From a virus: DNA of 20,961 bases. Every line of letters begins with the position of its first letter. Within the stretch, counting starts at the first letter, position 1. Position numbers and translations under genes: made by a program. Positions 7,400 through 16,019 of the stretch are shown here, piece by piece. The stretch is from positions 1 through 20,961 of the IMG/VR virus record IMGVR_UViG_3300032073_000326, one strand, 5' to 3'. The notes beneath the pieces were generated by a model, which saw nothing but the letters and a program-made list of their open reading frames with translations, was not told the origin of the DNA and did not search any database.

Positions 7400-10300
7400 T
7401 TATGTCGCCGCGATTGCTCTAAAGTCTTTTAATAAAGGTACTCTAGAAGAGTTAGTTGAATTAAGTACTACCTTAAATTGCATTGCACCAAAACTTACAT
7501 TTGCACCTAATGGATCAATACTATATTCTGCTTCTGCAAATTCACTTGGGTTATCATTAAAGGTAATAGGATCTATTGGACTAGCTTCTGTCCATGGTAC
7601 ATCGTTCATTTCTGTATAGTCTACGTTATTAACCCTAACTGTACCATCCCCTTGAAGTACTCTCCAATATAATCTTACGCTACCTGCAGTTGGTAGGTTG
7701 ACTGATAGATATGCTTTGATTATATCTGCTTCATCTTTTAGATCAACCTTCTTAGTAATATATTTTGAAACTGCATCACCACCTCTTGCAACAGTACCTT
7801 CGTTTGAATTAGTATTTGAAATTCTATTTTGGACTGAAACTACTGAGAATCTATTCATATCTATGACTGGTGATAAATGTGATTTAGTTGAAGTCATACG
7901 ACATCTAAGTACAAATGATTTTCCACCAGATCCAAGAGTAGCAGTTTCTTGTGCGGAATGTGCTATCGTTCTTGGCGATGCGAATATAACATTTTTACCT
8001 GGTAATACCTCAAATTCTGTTCCAGCGCTATATGAACCACCCTGTCCAGCAGTTGTTGAATTCATAATTGTTGCAAAGAATCTAATATCCGTATCTGGGA
8101 ATTTAAGATGTTCTGCGTAAAGATTCATAACATCCATATGTCTATTTTCTTGAACAACCACTGATGTTCCACCACCTGGACCAACACCAGTTGTTGCATT
8201 GTTATTTGAAAGGTCTGAATTAGCTGCGGTAATTGTATAACCATCGTGGGTAATATTACTAATAACATGGCTTCCATTAATATTATTAGCTGCGATACCG
8301 TTAATTGCTCCAGCTCCTGAAACTACAATTGTTGAACCTGCATACATTCCGTGGTTAGGATGATTAACAGTAATTACTCCGCTGTTTTGCGTAGTTGCTA
8401 AAGGATTCGCTGGTAGAGTTTTATTTGGTAAAATATCATTTACTAAAGTAATCTCGGAATGAGTTGATATATCAAAGTCTGCTCTATTTAATTTAAACTT
8501 AAGATCTTTAGATTGCTCTGGTGTCCAAGTTGAAGCATTTGCTGATGTAAAGAATACCCCATTGTAAGGTTGTTTTGTAATTCTTTCAGATGTATTTGTA
8601 ACATCGAATCCACCCATTTCTGCTACCCAAACATTATAATCATCACATTGTGATATAAGAACAACAGCATATTCTCTATCTTGTGATAGATATACTGGGT
8701 AATCAAATGCAAAGTTTGTTGCTTGAGTTGCATCAGCTGATGGAGTAACTTGGGCTGGTAGTAATACCTTTCTCGATCCTGGTACTACTCTTTGTGTTGG
8801 ATTACCATCTTGCATCTCACGAATTTCTAATCTAATTGCAACGTTTTCGGTATTTTTACTCTGGAAGAATATATCTATAGATGAAGCAAATAGTCCACCC
8901 TCTTGTTGTATTAAGAATGATTCTGCAACTGGATCGATCCATTCTACTGTTTCGTGTGTTGATACACTTGTGTCAACGATCGTCCTAGAGCTGTTTAATT
9001 CAGTTGTTGATATAACAGGAACTTTAGTAGAAGTAATTGTACGTTGTTTACTTTCTATTAATCCAGCAGCTGTATATATTGCATCGGCTGATGTAGTTTC
9101 TAATTCTTTATTGTTTGCTGCATTATCAGTTAATCTAAATGTTCTAGAACCTGTTTTAAATCTAAGAGAAGAACTGTTTGGTATAATAACCGAACCTGCT
9201 ATACTTCCATTTATGTCTGTTTCTAATGCACCCGAACCGCTGTCATAGTGAGAAGTAAGACCTGCGTGTTCTACTACAGAGGATCTACTTGAAAATTCTA
9301 CATATGCTTTTTGTTTTGCATAAGCTGTAATGTCTGTTCCATCAAAGAAAACAAATACCTTCGATTTAGGTTTCATTTGATCTGCTTTAAAGAATACCTC
9401 TCTCGATCTAATGAAAGGAGCAAAGTTAACTTCTACGACTCTATCTCCGCTTTCTTTTGTAATAGTATCAAATCCTAAATCAGTTCTTAATCCTGATCTA
9501 GCTTGGCCTTGTGTAGTCTGGGTAGTAGTCTGAGTTGTGGTAGTTACCTTAATACCTCTACCTCTTACTCTTTCTCTTGTAACATTTGTATCTTCGGAAA
9601 CATCTACACCAGTCCAGTTGGTTTCCCATTCGTTCCAAACTGTACCTAAAATACCTGTTGCATCTGCCATCGTTTTAAATTGATCATATTGTGAAGTATC
9701 ATCAATAAAAATACTTGGTCTTACATCAACATCTTTCCATTCATCGCTGTCCGGAGATAGTTCTAATATACCTGTCCAGTCAAATACGTTGTACGGGTTT
9801 ACGTTTACGAATTGTGATGCGTATGGTTGATTAATGTAATTAACCTCTGCTGTACTTGCTCTCTTCATTGTTCCTAGCGAGCCATTAACTACTACTGTTC
9901 CGGAATCACCAGCTTTACGAACTAAGTTAGTACTTCTTTCATCAAATTTTGGTCTTGCTGTACCTGTTCCTTTATCCATTGAAATATTATAATCTGGATT
10001 AGATGCATCACCAATCTGATGACCTCTAAATGAATCTACTAAGAATCCATTCTTAAATCTACTTAAACCAGAGCTATCTACAATATGTGCATCAGCTGCG
10101 TTTTGTTCTAGTAATGAAAGTGATACATAATACTCTAGGTTTTTAACACGTTTTTCTAATTTACCGATATCACGCATTGTAAATCTTTTGTTGTCTATGA
10201 TAACTGGTCTAACATCATCTAAGTTATAAACAAATGGATTAAGATGTAAATCATAAACTCCCATTGTATCATCTGGGGTTTTTGGTGCTTTTGGACTATC

Positions 10301-12673
10301 TGCCGGTACACCTTTTTCTACTTTATATTCACCTAATTTGTTAACATATAACTTATCAATACGTTTCATATAATAAGTTATTTCAGATGTAACTGTATGG
10401 TTTGTGTTTGGTGCTTGTGAAACTGATCCACCCGTCGAAGTAAAGTCTGTTCCGTTATCAGCAATTCTTGGTCTAAAATCTATACAATCCCTAAGAGAAA
10501 CTTCACCATCTCTAGATGAATTAAATGTTCCAATAGTAGCATAATCCGCTGGTGGATATGAATCTGCAGAGATATAATTACCAGCACCATGTGTATAGTA
10601 GTCATAATTAATTGATAATGTTCCAGGTATATTTGCAAATCCTGGTTTTAAAACAATCTTTGCAAGATCGTAAAATGTATCTCTTTGTCCATTATCCAAA
10701 GTAAACTGATCAGTAACGTTTACATTATTTGAATCTGTAATTGAATTGATTCGGATAACATCGGCCTTTCCTATACCTAAGGTTCCACCGTTTAAACTTC
10801 CAGTAACTGTTTGACTGTTTAATCTTGTTTTTGTTTTCTCATCAACATTCTTTTGTACAGTAGCGATTAGCTCACAGGCTGCTCCACTTGGTACACCAGC
10901 AATTGTAATAGATGTGGTTGAGCTTGAAGATATTTCGTATCCACCAGCTGCTGTTCCGTTAGTTAATTTTGTTGCAGCACCAACAGGAGATAACACATTG
11001 TTTGTTGTATCAACAAACGTTGGACCACCTGATATTGTAAAGGTTACATTCGTACCTGTTGCTGTAGCTTTAAAATGTTCTCTTACCCTAATAATATTAT
11101 CTGTTGTAGTTTGTCCATCTTGATTTAATGTTTTAATAGCATCAAATGGTAATTTATAAACTAATGAACTATTACCTGTATCTTCCAATAATGCTTGTGA
11201 TGCTGTTAATAATATATTAGCTGCAAATGCTTGAGTTGCAGGAGATCCAGAATCCGTTTGTGAAACACTTCTAACATTGTTAAAAGTATTTGTGCCAGTC
11301 ATTCTAATATCAAATAAATATAATTTAGCATGAGAGGCATTTGAAACAATATCTAATCCTCTTGCTCGAGCACTACCAATTGTTGCATTGCTACCATTTT
11401 TTAAAGCTAATGCTCTAAATGTATCTAAATCTGGTAAACCAGTTAATCCACTTAATTGCAATTTAATAAATGCACCCAATTTAACCTGGGTTGCTGCATA
11501 GTTAACATTGTTTGTTGCGTCTGTTCCTCTTGGCTTATCTACCGCAACATATTGGGTATCGGTGTGTTCTTTTCTAAATCCTTTAACATAAGTAACTGCT
11601 GGTTCAACACCAATAGCTAATTTATCTGCAGATCCACCATCACCAGATAATTTTAATCCACCATTACCTGCTCCGTCATCAAGATGTTCACGTATATTTA
11701 ACTCAATTGGGTTTACACTGTAATCACCTGACTCTTCGAACGTTCTTGTAGCTAATCTTCTTCCTAAAGCAGCATCATTTGTTTTATCTGTTTCATCTAT
11801 TTGTTTCTTTCCATTAGTAATAGTTACTAGTGGGATATAACTATCTTCAGTTCTAGCAGATAGATCCAAAGGTTGTTTTATGAGAGATGTAGCTATCTTA
11901 TATCTGTCTGCGCCTGGGGCTGCAAAGTTTGGAGTTCCTGTAGCATTATCGTTTAACGTACTATCTTGTGCTGTTCCTGCTAATGTTTCTGTTACGGATA
12001 AACCAACAATATAATTTGGGGTGTTTGTATATTTGTCTAATATTAAAGATCCAGCTGGAACATGTACAAAATTACCTGCAATAAAGTAAACACCTTCTTC
12101 GATATTTACTCTAGAACCCTTTCCAATAGGAGTTACTCCTGAAGTTTTTATTTTACCATGCCTAACTGTACCTGATGTTGTACTTGTATTAGAGGTAAAT
12201 TCTTCTGAAGCTGCAAACGTATCTACGGTTCTATTTCCAGTTGCTCCACCTTTTTCTCCATATTTAACATAGAGTGTATTTGGATCGGATCCTTCTGCAG
12301 CAATTGCTGCGATTACTTTAGCTGTAATTTGATTTCCACTATTACCTAATCCAGTAATTGTAGATCCAACAAACTCTGAAAGATATGCATCTGTATTAAC
12401 TGCGCCACCAACAGTGTGGGTAAATGCAGATTCAATCTTTATAAATTCAAAATTTACATCTAAACTAACTTCACCATTAACTACTTTTGATCCATCTTTA
12501 AAAGCATACCTTCCGTGTCGATCAATTTGTGCTTGTAGTGCAGTTTGTAGTTGAGTTAATTCTCTTGCTTGTACTGCAACACCGGGTTTAAATAATATTC
12601 TTTGATAACCTTTACTCTCATCAAAGTCATCGAAATACGGTGATATGTTGTAGTTTTTTACTTTTGTTGCCAT
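7400..12673 (-). CDS. Giant virion protein with DUF4815-like N-terminus, 1757 residues
   Basis: Residues about 10-65 (YFDDFDESKGYQRILFKPG, then VQARELTQLQTALQAQIDRHG) match the N-terminus of DUF4815 proteins, large structural proteins of marine and other T4-like phages. The rest is mixed beta-rich sequence. A Gln/Thr-rich linker near residue 1049 (TTTTQTTTQTTQGQ) divides it. The C-terminal third contains a lectin-like 'VAIRLEIREMQDG...REYAVVLIS' segment. A small inserted beta module at about 1420-1500 (VNHPNHGMYAGSTIVVSGAG, then HVISNITHDGYTI) resembles the modules annotated as E1 FCCH-like in phage proteins. It directly follows gp8, where T4 has gp9-gp12, so it probably builds the outer baseplate or links fibres to it (inference). 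AGAAGG precedes the ATG by eight bases. Confidence 0.88.
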   Translation of the reverse strand: MATKVKNYNISPYFDDFDESKGYQRILFKPGVAVQARELTQLQTALQAQIDRHGRYAFKDGSKVVNGEVSLDVNFEFIKIESAFTHTVGGAVNTDAYLSEFVGSTITGLGNSGNQITAKVIAAIAAEGSDPNTLYVKYGEKGGATGNRTVDTFAASEEFTSNTSTTSGTVRHGKIKTSGVTPIGKGSRVNIEEGVYFIAGNFVHVPAGSLILDKYTNTPNYIVGLSVTETLAGTAQDSTLNDNATGTPNFAAPGADRYKIATSLIKQPLDLSARTEDSYIPLVTITNGKKQIDETDKTNDAALGRRLATRTFEESGDYSVNPIELNIREHLDDGAGNGGLKLSGDGGSADKLAIGVEPAVTYVKGFRKEHTDTQYVAVDKPRGTDATNNVNYAATQVKLGAFIKLQLSGLTGLPDLDTFRALALKNGSNATIGSARARGLDIVSNASHAKLYLFDIRMTGTNTFNNVRSVSQTDSGSPATQAFAANILLTASQALLEDTGNSSLVYKLPFDAIKTLNQDGQTTTDNIIRVREHFKATATGTNVTFTISGGPTFVDTTNNVLSPVGAATKLTNGTAAGGYEISSSSTTSITIAGVPSGAACELIATVQKNVDEKTKTRLNSQTVTGSLNGGTLGIGKADVIRINSITDSNNVNVTDQFTLDNGQRDTFYDLAKIVLKPGFANIPGTLSINYDYYTHGAGNYISADSYPPADYATIGTFNSSRDGEVSLRDCIDFRPRIADNGTDFTSTGGSVSQAPNTNHTVTSEITYYMKRIDKLYVNKLGEYKVEKGVPADSPKAPKTPDDTMGVYDLHLNPFVYNLDDVRPVIIDNKRFTMRDIGKLEKRVKNLEYYVSLSLLEQNAADAHIVDSSGLSRFKNGFLVDSFRGHQIGDASNPDYNISMDKGTGTARPKFDERSTNLVRKAGDSGTVVVNGSLGTMKRASTAEVNYINQPYASQFVNVNPYNVFDWTGILELSPDSDEWKDVDVRPSIFIDDTSQYDQFKTMADATGILGTVWNEWETNWTGVDVSEDTNVTRERVRGRGIKVTTTTQTTTQTTQGQARSGLRTDLGFDTITKESGDRVVEVNFAPFIRSREVFFKADQMKPKSKVFVFFDGTDITAYAKQKAYVEFSSRSSVVEHAGLTSHYDSGSGALETDINGSIAGSVIIPNSSSLRFKTGSRTFRLTDNAANNKELETTSADAIYTAAGLIESKQRTITSTKVPVISTTELNSSRTIVDTSVSTHETVEWIDPVAESFLIQQEGGLFASSIDIFFQSKNTENVAIRLEIREMQDGNPTQRVVPGSRKVLLPAQVTPSADATQATNFAFDYPVYLSQDREYAVVLISQCDDYNVWVAEMGGFDVTNTSERITKQPYNGVFFTSANASTWTPEQSKDLKFKLNRADFDISTHSEITLVNDILPNKTLPANPLATTQNSGVITVNHPNHGMYAGSTIVVSGAGAINGIAANNINGSHVISNITHDGYTITAANSDLSNNNATTGVGPGGGTSVVVQENRHMDVMNLYAEHLKFPDTDIRFFATIMNSTTAGQGGSYSAGTEFEVLPGKNVIFASPRTIAHSAQETATLGSGGKSFVLRCRMTSTKSHLSPVIDMNRFSVVSVQNRISNTNSNEGTVARGGDAVSKYITKKVDLKDEADIIKAYLSVNLPTAGSVRLYWRVLQGDGTVRVNNVDYTEMNDVPWTEASPIDPITFNDNPSEFAEAEYSIDPLGANVSFGAMQFKVVLNSTNSSRVPLLKDFRAIAAT

Positions 12674-12693
12674 GTTTTTTACCTTCTAATAAA

Positions 12694-14088
12694 TTAGAAT
12701 TCAATAATTAATTTAATGTCTTCAATCTGTGTTGCGGTTCTATTAATAGGTGTTCTATTTTCTAGGAAAAGCATTTTACCAGAATCTCTATCAACTTCCG
12801 GATTACCAACAGCATTCGAGGATTCCAAAGCACCTGATGTATTTGATGTTTGTCCTGTAATCGTTTCCCCATTTGCGAAAGCTGTATATCCTGTTTTACT
12901 ATTTTGTGCATAATAGATATATCCGTTTGTAGTATCTATATCAACTGCAAAAGCTTTTGCTCCAGATGTTCCGCCAACTAGTAATTCATCAACTTGAAAA
13001 TTACTTAAAGAAACACCAGACGCAAAATCTAAATATTTCATAGCTTTTAATGTAGCTGCTGTAGATGTAGTAGTTGTTCCAAAGTTAACTGGATTCTTTA
13101 CCAAAGAGATTTGTCTAAAATCATTTCCTACTGTTAAGTCATTACCTGATCCACCTGTACCAGTTAATTGCGTATTAATACCAACAAAGAATGCTCCTAG
13201 TTCTGCAATAGGATCTACTCCGTGTCCTTTACCTGGGGCAAGTGTTGCGTTAGCAGTTGCACTTGAACCGTTACCACCTGAGATAAGTATTTTTGCAAAT
13301 GTATATCCTGCACCTTTTGCAGTAATATTGATTCCTGTAACTTTATTACCAGCTACTGTTGCTGTTGCTGTTGCGCCTGTTCCATCGCCTGTAATTGTAA
13401 CTGTTGGAGTACCTGTATATCCTGTACCTTGATTACTAATTTCAGCTCTCTCGATACCCCCCGCGTTCGCGTGGTCACGTGAAGCTTTTTGGTTTAGATA
13501 TTGGGCGTAATCTCCTTCACTTAAAGCTGCTTGAGCTGCTGAATCACTATTGTAAGCAAGGGAAACGGTCTTAACTGGCATATACGATGTTGTAAGGAAT
13601 TTTTCTGAATCTACTACCTGAACTGTAAACAGATATTTCCAGGTATACCCGTCTGACTCTGCAGTTGGTACTGTTAATGTTTGAGTAGGCTGTACTGTAG
13701 AAGCACCAGTTCCAGCTACGATACATTTATAAACTTTAAATTCTGCTGTAATAATATAAAAAGCTTTATCAAATATAGCTCCATCATTACTATCCCAAGC
13801 AAAATATGAAGCTCCTGAAGCCCATGTGTATCTTGGTACTACGTGAGATATATCAGTAGCATTTACTTTTTGCATAGCCATGAAATTGGCTCTTGCTTCT
13901 CCAATATCATCTATATGATCGTTTGGTGGGAATTCAGCCCCAATATCTGTTGAATCTGTCGTATCTGATGTTGTTGAAGACCAGACATCGGATTTACCAA
14001 TAGCTACATATACGCTAGCTCCAGCTACGTCTTCTTTAAAATTCTCAGCGTTTACGACCCTAAAGTCTGATGTGACTATTGCTGTCAT
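12694..14088 (-). CDS. 8: Baseplate wedge protein gp8, with inserted beta modules
   Basis: Homology to T4 gp8 is visible at both ends: TAIVTSDFR at the start, DVWSS and VVPRYTW in the first 90 residues, DGYTWKYLF near 145, FRQISLVKNP near 323, and the C-terminal MLFLENRTPINRTATQIEDI. It is 464 residues long against 334 in T4. The extra length is mainly two insertions. Residues about 211-289 carry two 'GxGY' beta repeats (QGTGYTGTPTVTITGDGTGA and KGAGYTFAKILISGGNGSSA). Residues about 355-440 carry an 'FQVDELLVGGTSGA...GETITGQTSNTSGA' module. gp8 dimers sit on the outer wedge and are the counterpart of TssK in type VI secretion systems. AGAGG lies nine bases before the ATG, and a candidate late promoter lies about 60 bases upstream. 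Confidence 0.92.
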   Translation of the reverse strand: MTAIVTSDFRVVNAENFKEDVAGASVYVAIGKSDVWSSTTSDTTDSTDIGAEFPPNDHIDDIGEARANFMAMQKVNATDISHVVPRYTWASGASYFAWDSNDGAIFDKAFYIITAEFKVYKCIVAGTGASTVQPTQTLTVPTAESDGYTWKYLFTVQVVDSEKFLTTSYMPVKTVSLAYNSDSAAQAALSEGDYAQYLNQKASRDHANAGGIERAEISNQGTGYTGTPTVTITGDGTGATATATVAGNKVTGINITAKGAGYTFAKILISGGNGSSATANATLAPGKGHGVDPIAELGAFFVGINTQLTGTGGSGNDLTVGNDFRQISLVKNPVNFGTTTTSTAATLKAMKYLDFASGVSLSNFQVDELLVGGTSGAKAFAVDIDTTNGYIYYAQNSKTGYTAFANGETITGQTSNTSGALESSNAVGNPEVDRDSGKMLFLENRTPINRTATQIEDIKLIIEF

Positions 14089-14105
14089 TTTCGTTTCCTC
14101 TTATA

Positions 14106-16019
14106 TTATATTACTTCTTCGTGTACAAAACTGCCCACGTTATATCTATTTATACTAATTGAACCAACGTTTTGTAGTTGTGTTGACCCAATTTGTTCAA
14201 TTCTATTGTTATTATTATAGAACCTTGCAGTTGTTGCAAAGTCTGATTTCTGTTCAAATGGATTAGTTTCATCTAATGTTTCACTAATATCATTCTTATG
14301 ATTTGTAAGAATAATGAGTATAGATTCGTGATCTTTTGCTCTCTGTTCATTATTAACCTGACTTCCTATTCTTACTTCTGGATCTACAACATAACCGTTT
14401 CCTACATTTGTTATAGTAGAGCCAGTTATTTCTCCATCTGCATTTAATGTTAAAGTTGCTGTAGCTGTAACATTTGTACTTAACGGATTTCCATCTTGGT
14501 CTACAGATGTTGGTGCTTCAAAAACTAAATTAGGAGCTGAATCATATTGCTTTTTAGCTGCCAATCCACTTATATTTATAGCAGCTATTTTACCTGCATT
14601 TGGATTAGCTGTTACTACAGCTGCTATATTTGCATACCCAGAACCAGCACTATTGATTGTAATATTGTCTACATCAACCTGACCTTCAGAGGTTAATCCA
14701 ACTGTAACCTGTGGAGCAACTAAACTTTGCCCAGATATTGCTTGCCCATTAAAACCAATTGTTGGGGGAGAGTTGCTTGGATATCCGAATCCTGGTTCTG
14801 AAAGTTCTACTTTAGTTAATTGGCCAGATGCATTTATTGTTAAAGAGAATGTTGCTGATTTGTGTATCTTCGCCTCGACACCTGGTAGGAAAGAAGACAC
14901 GAATGATTGTACTAATAATGGTAAATCCTCAATGCCGATTGCACCAGGTTGTCTGATTGGCATTGCTGAATTTAAATCTCTACTAATTCCTGCAACTGCT
15001 GGTAATTGTTTTCTAAACGCTGTAACCCCGGTACTTACTAAGTTAAGTAAGATTAAGATTTCACCAAAGAAAATAAATCCAGCTGGATGTACTAATTTGT
15101 CATAAACATTTTTCCAGTCAGATACGTTTTTACCTGTTTTAATTAAGTAACTAAACTTTTGGAATCTAAAACTATCTTGTAACTTTATTCTGTCAGATAG
15201 GAATCCTTTGTTATCTAGATATCTATTTTGGTTTGTATCAAAATTACCAGAAGAAGGTATAAGGGTTTTATCATACGGTCGTTCTACAATAACCTGTTCA
15301 TTAAATAATAATCTAAAGAATATTTCAATACTATCTGAATTACCTCTTACCTTATAAAAATCTAATATTTGTTTATATAGATTTCTTTTATTAACAGTTA
15401 CGTTTCTAGGAATAGCTGCAGCAATTTCTTTTTGCATTAACTCTAGATAATTTAAACTGTTTTGGTCTATATCTAAAGCACCTTCTATCGAACTCATTAC
15501 ATTTGATGGACCTGGACCAACCCATTTTTTAACTATAGTTGTAAGAGAACAAGATAAACTATTAAATGCTGATAATCCATTAACAGTAAATGTTTTACCA
15601 GTTTCTACGGCTAGGTTTGCTAAAGAACCCGGAAGTTCATTTCCGTTTGTAATTGCAACATTATTATCAACTAAGGGAATATTAACGGTGTTTCCGTTTA
15701 ATTGTGTAACTGTAAGTGTTGAGTTTTGACCGTCAAAGTCTGTAAAAAATTGATCGTTATTATTTTCAGGATCAGAAATTCTAAACTGTGCTTGTCCACC
15801 AAGTATAACATCATTAAATGTTAATGTTTCTTGATATATGAATTCATCTAAATTTAAAAATGTGTAATAAGCTTTTAATAAGCTATCCAACATTGGAGCA
15901 TCTTCCAATATATGGGATGGAAGGACTTGGGTATATCTTATGTCCTCTTTCGTCTTCCCTTTTGTTGAATTAGAAGATTCTATATATCCTGGAGAACTTT
16001 TTTCTGTATATCTTGGCAT
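14106..16019 (-). CDS. 7: Baseplate wedge protein gp7, short form with inserted beta modules
   Basis: The middle of this 637-residue protein matches the C-terminal part of T4 gp7 (1032 residues). Residues about 188-250 (ELMQKEIAAAIPRNVTVNKR, FYKVRGNSDSIEIFFRLLFN) align with T4's 'YDFYSTKGIEASYKFLFKVLYNEE' region. Residues about 300-327 (SDWKNVYDKLVHPAGFIFFG) align with T4's 'RWKSDVIRFVHPVGFGFIA'. The first 100 residues contain a 'LPSHILEDAPMLDSLLKAYY' helix that fits the gp7 segment beginning the conserved part. The long N-terminal domains of T4 gp7 are absent. Residues about 390-560 instead hold beta repeats with GFGYPSNSPP, GSGYANIA and GNGYVVDP. gp7 joins gp6 in the wedge core bundle. The ATG overlaps the gp6 stop as TAATG, and no strong ribosome site is seen. 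Confidence 0.88.
   Translation of the reverse strand: MPRYTEKSSPGYIESSNSTKGKTKEDIRYTQVLPSHILEDAPMLDSLLKAYYTFLNLDEFIYQETLTFNDVILGGQAQFRISDPENNNDQFFTDFDGQNSTLTVTQLNGNTVNIPLVDNNVAITNGNELPGSLANLAVETGKTFTVNGLSAFNSLSCSLTTIVKKWVGPGPSNVMSSIEGALDIDQNSLNYLELMQKEIAAAIPRNVTVNKRNLYKQILDFYKVRGNSDSIEIFFRLLFNEQVIVERPYDKTLIPSSGNFDTNQNRYLDNKGFLSDRIKLQDSFRFQKFSYLIKTGKNVSDWKNVYDKLVHPAGFIFFGEILILLNLVSTGVTAFRKQLPAVAGISRDLNSAMPIRQPGAIGIEDLPLLVQSFVSSFLPGVEAKIHKSATFSLTINASGQLTKVELSEPGFGYPSNSPPTIGFNGQAISGQSLVAPQVTVGLTSEGQVDVDNITINSAGSGYANIAAVVTANPNAGKIAAINISGLAAKKQYDSAPNLVFEAPTSVDQDGNPLSTNVTATATLTLNADGEITGSTITNVGNGYVVDPEVRIGSQVNNEQRAKDHESILIILTNHKNDISETLDETNPFEQKSDFATTARFYNNNNRIEQIGSTQLQNVGSISINRYNVGSFVHEEVI
14147..14154 (-). 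promoter_or_regulatory. Candidate late promoter (TATAAATA) for gp8 and downstream genes
   Basis: An exact TATAAATA on the minus strand lies in the last codons of gp7, 59 bases before the gp8 ATG. A start near 14141 would give a leader of about 50 bases containing the gp8 ribosome binding site, which is normal geometry for a T4-type late promoter. Confidence 0.55.

Noticed and set aside
14573-14580. TATAAATA inside gp7
   Set aside because: It is nearly 500 bases from the next gene start and another exact copy lies closer to gp8; probably codon-derived chance.
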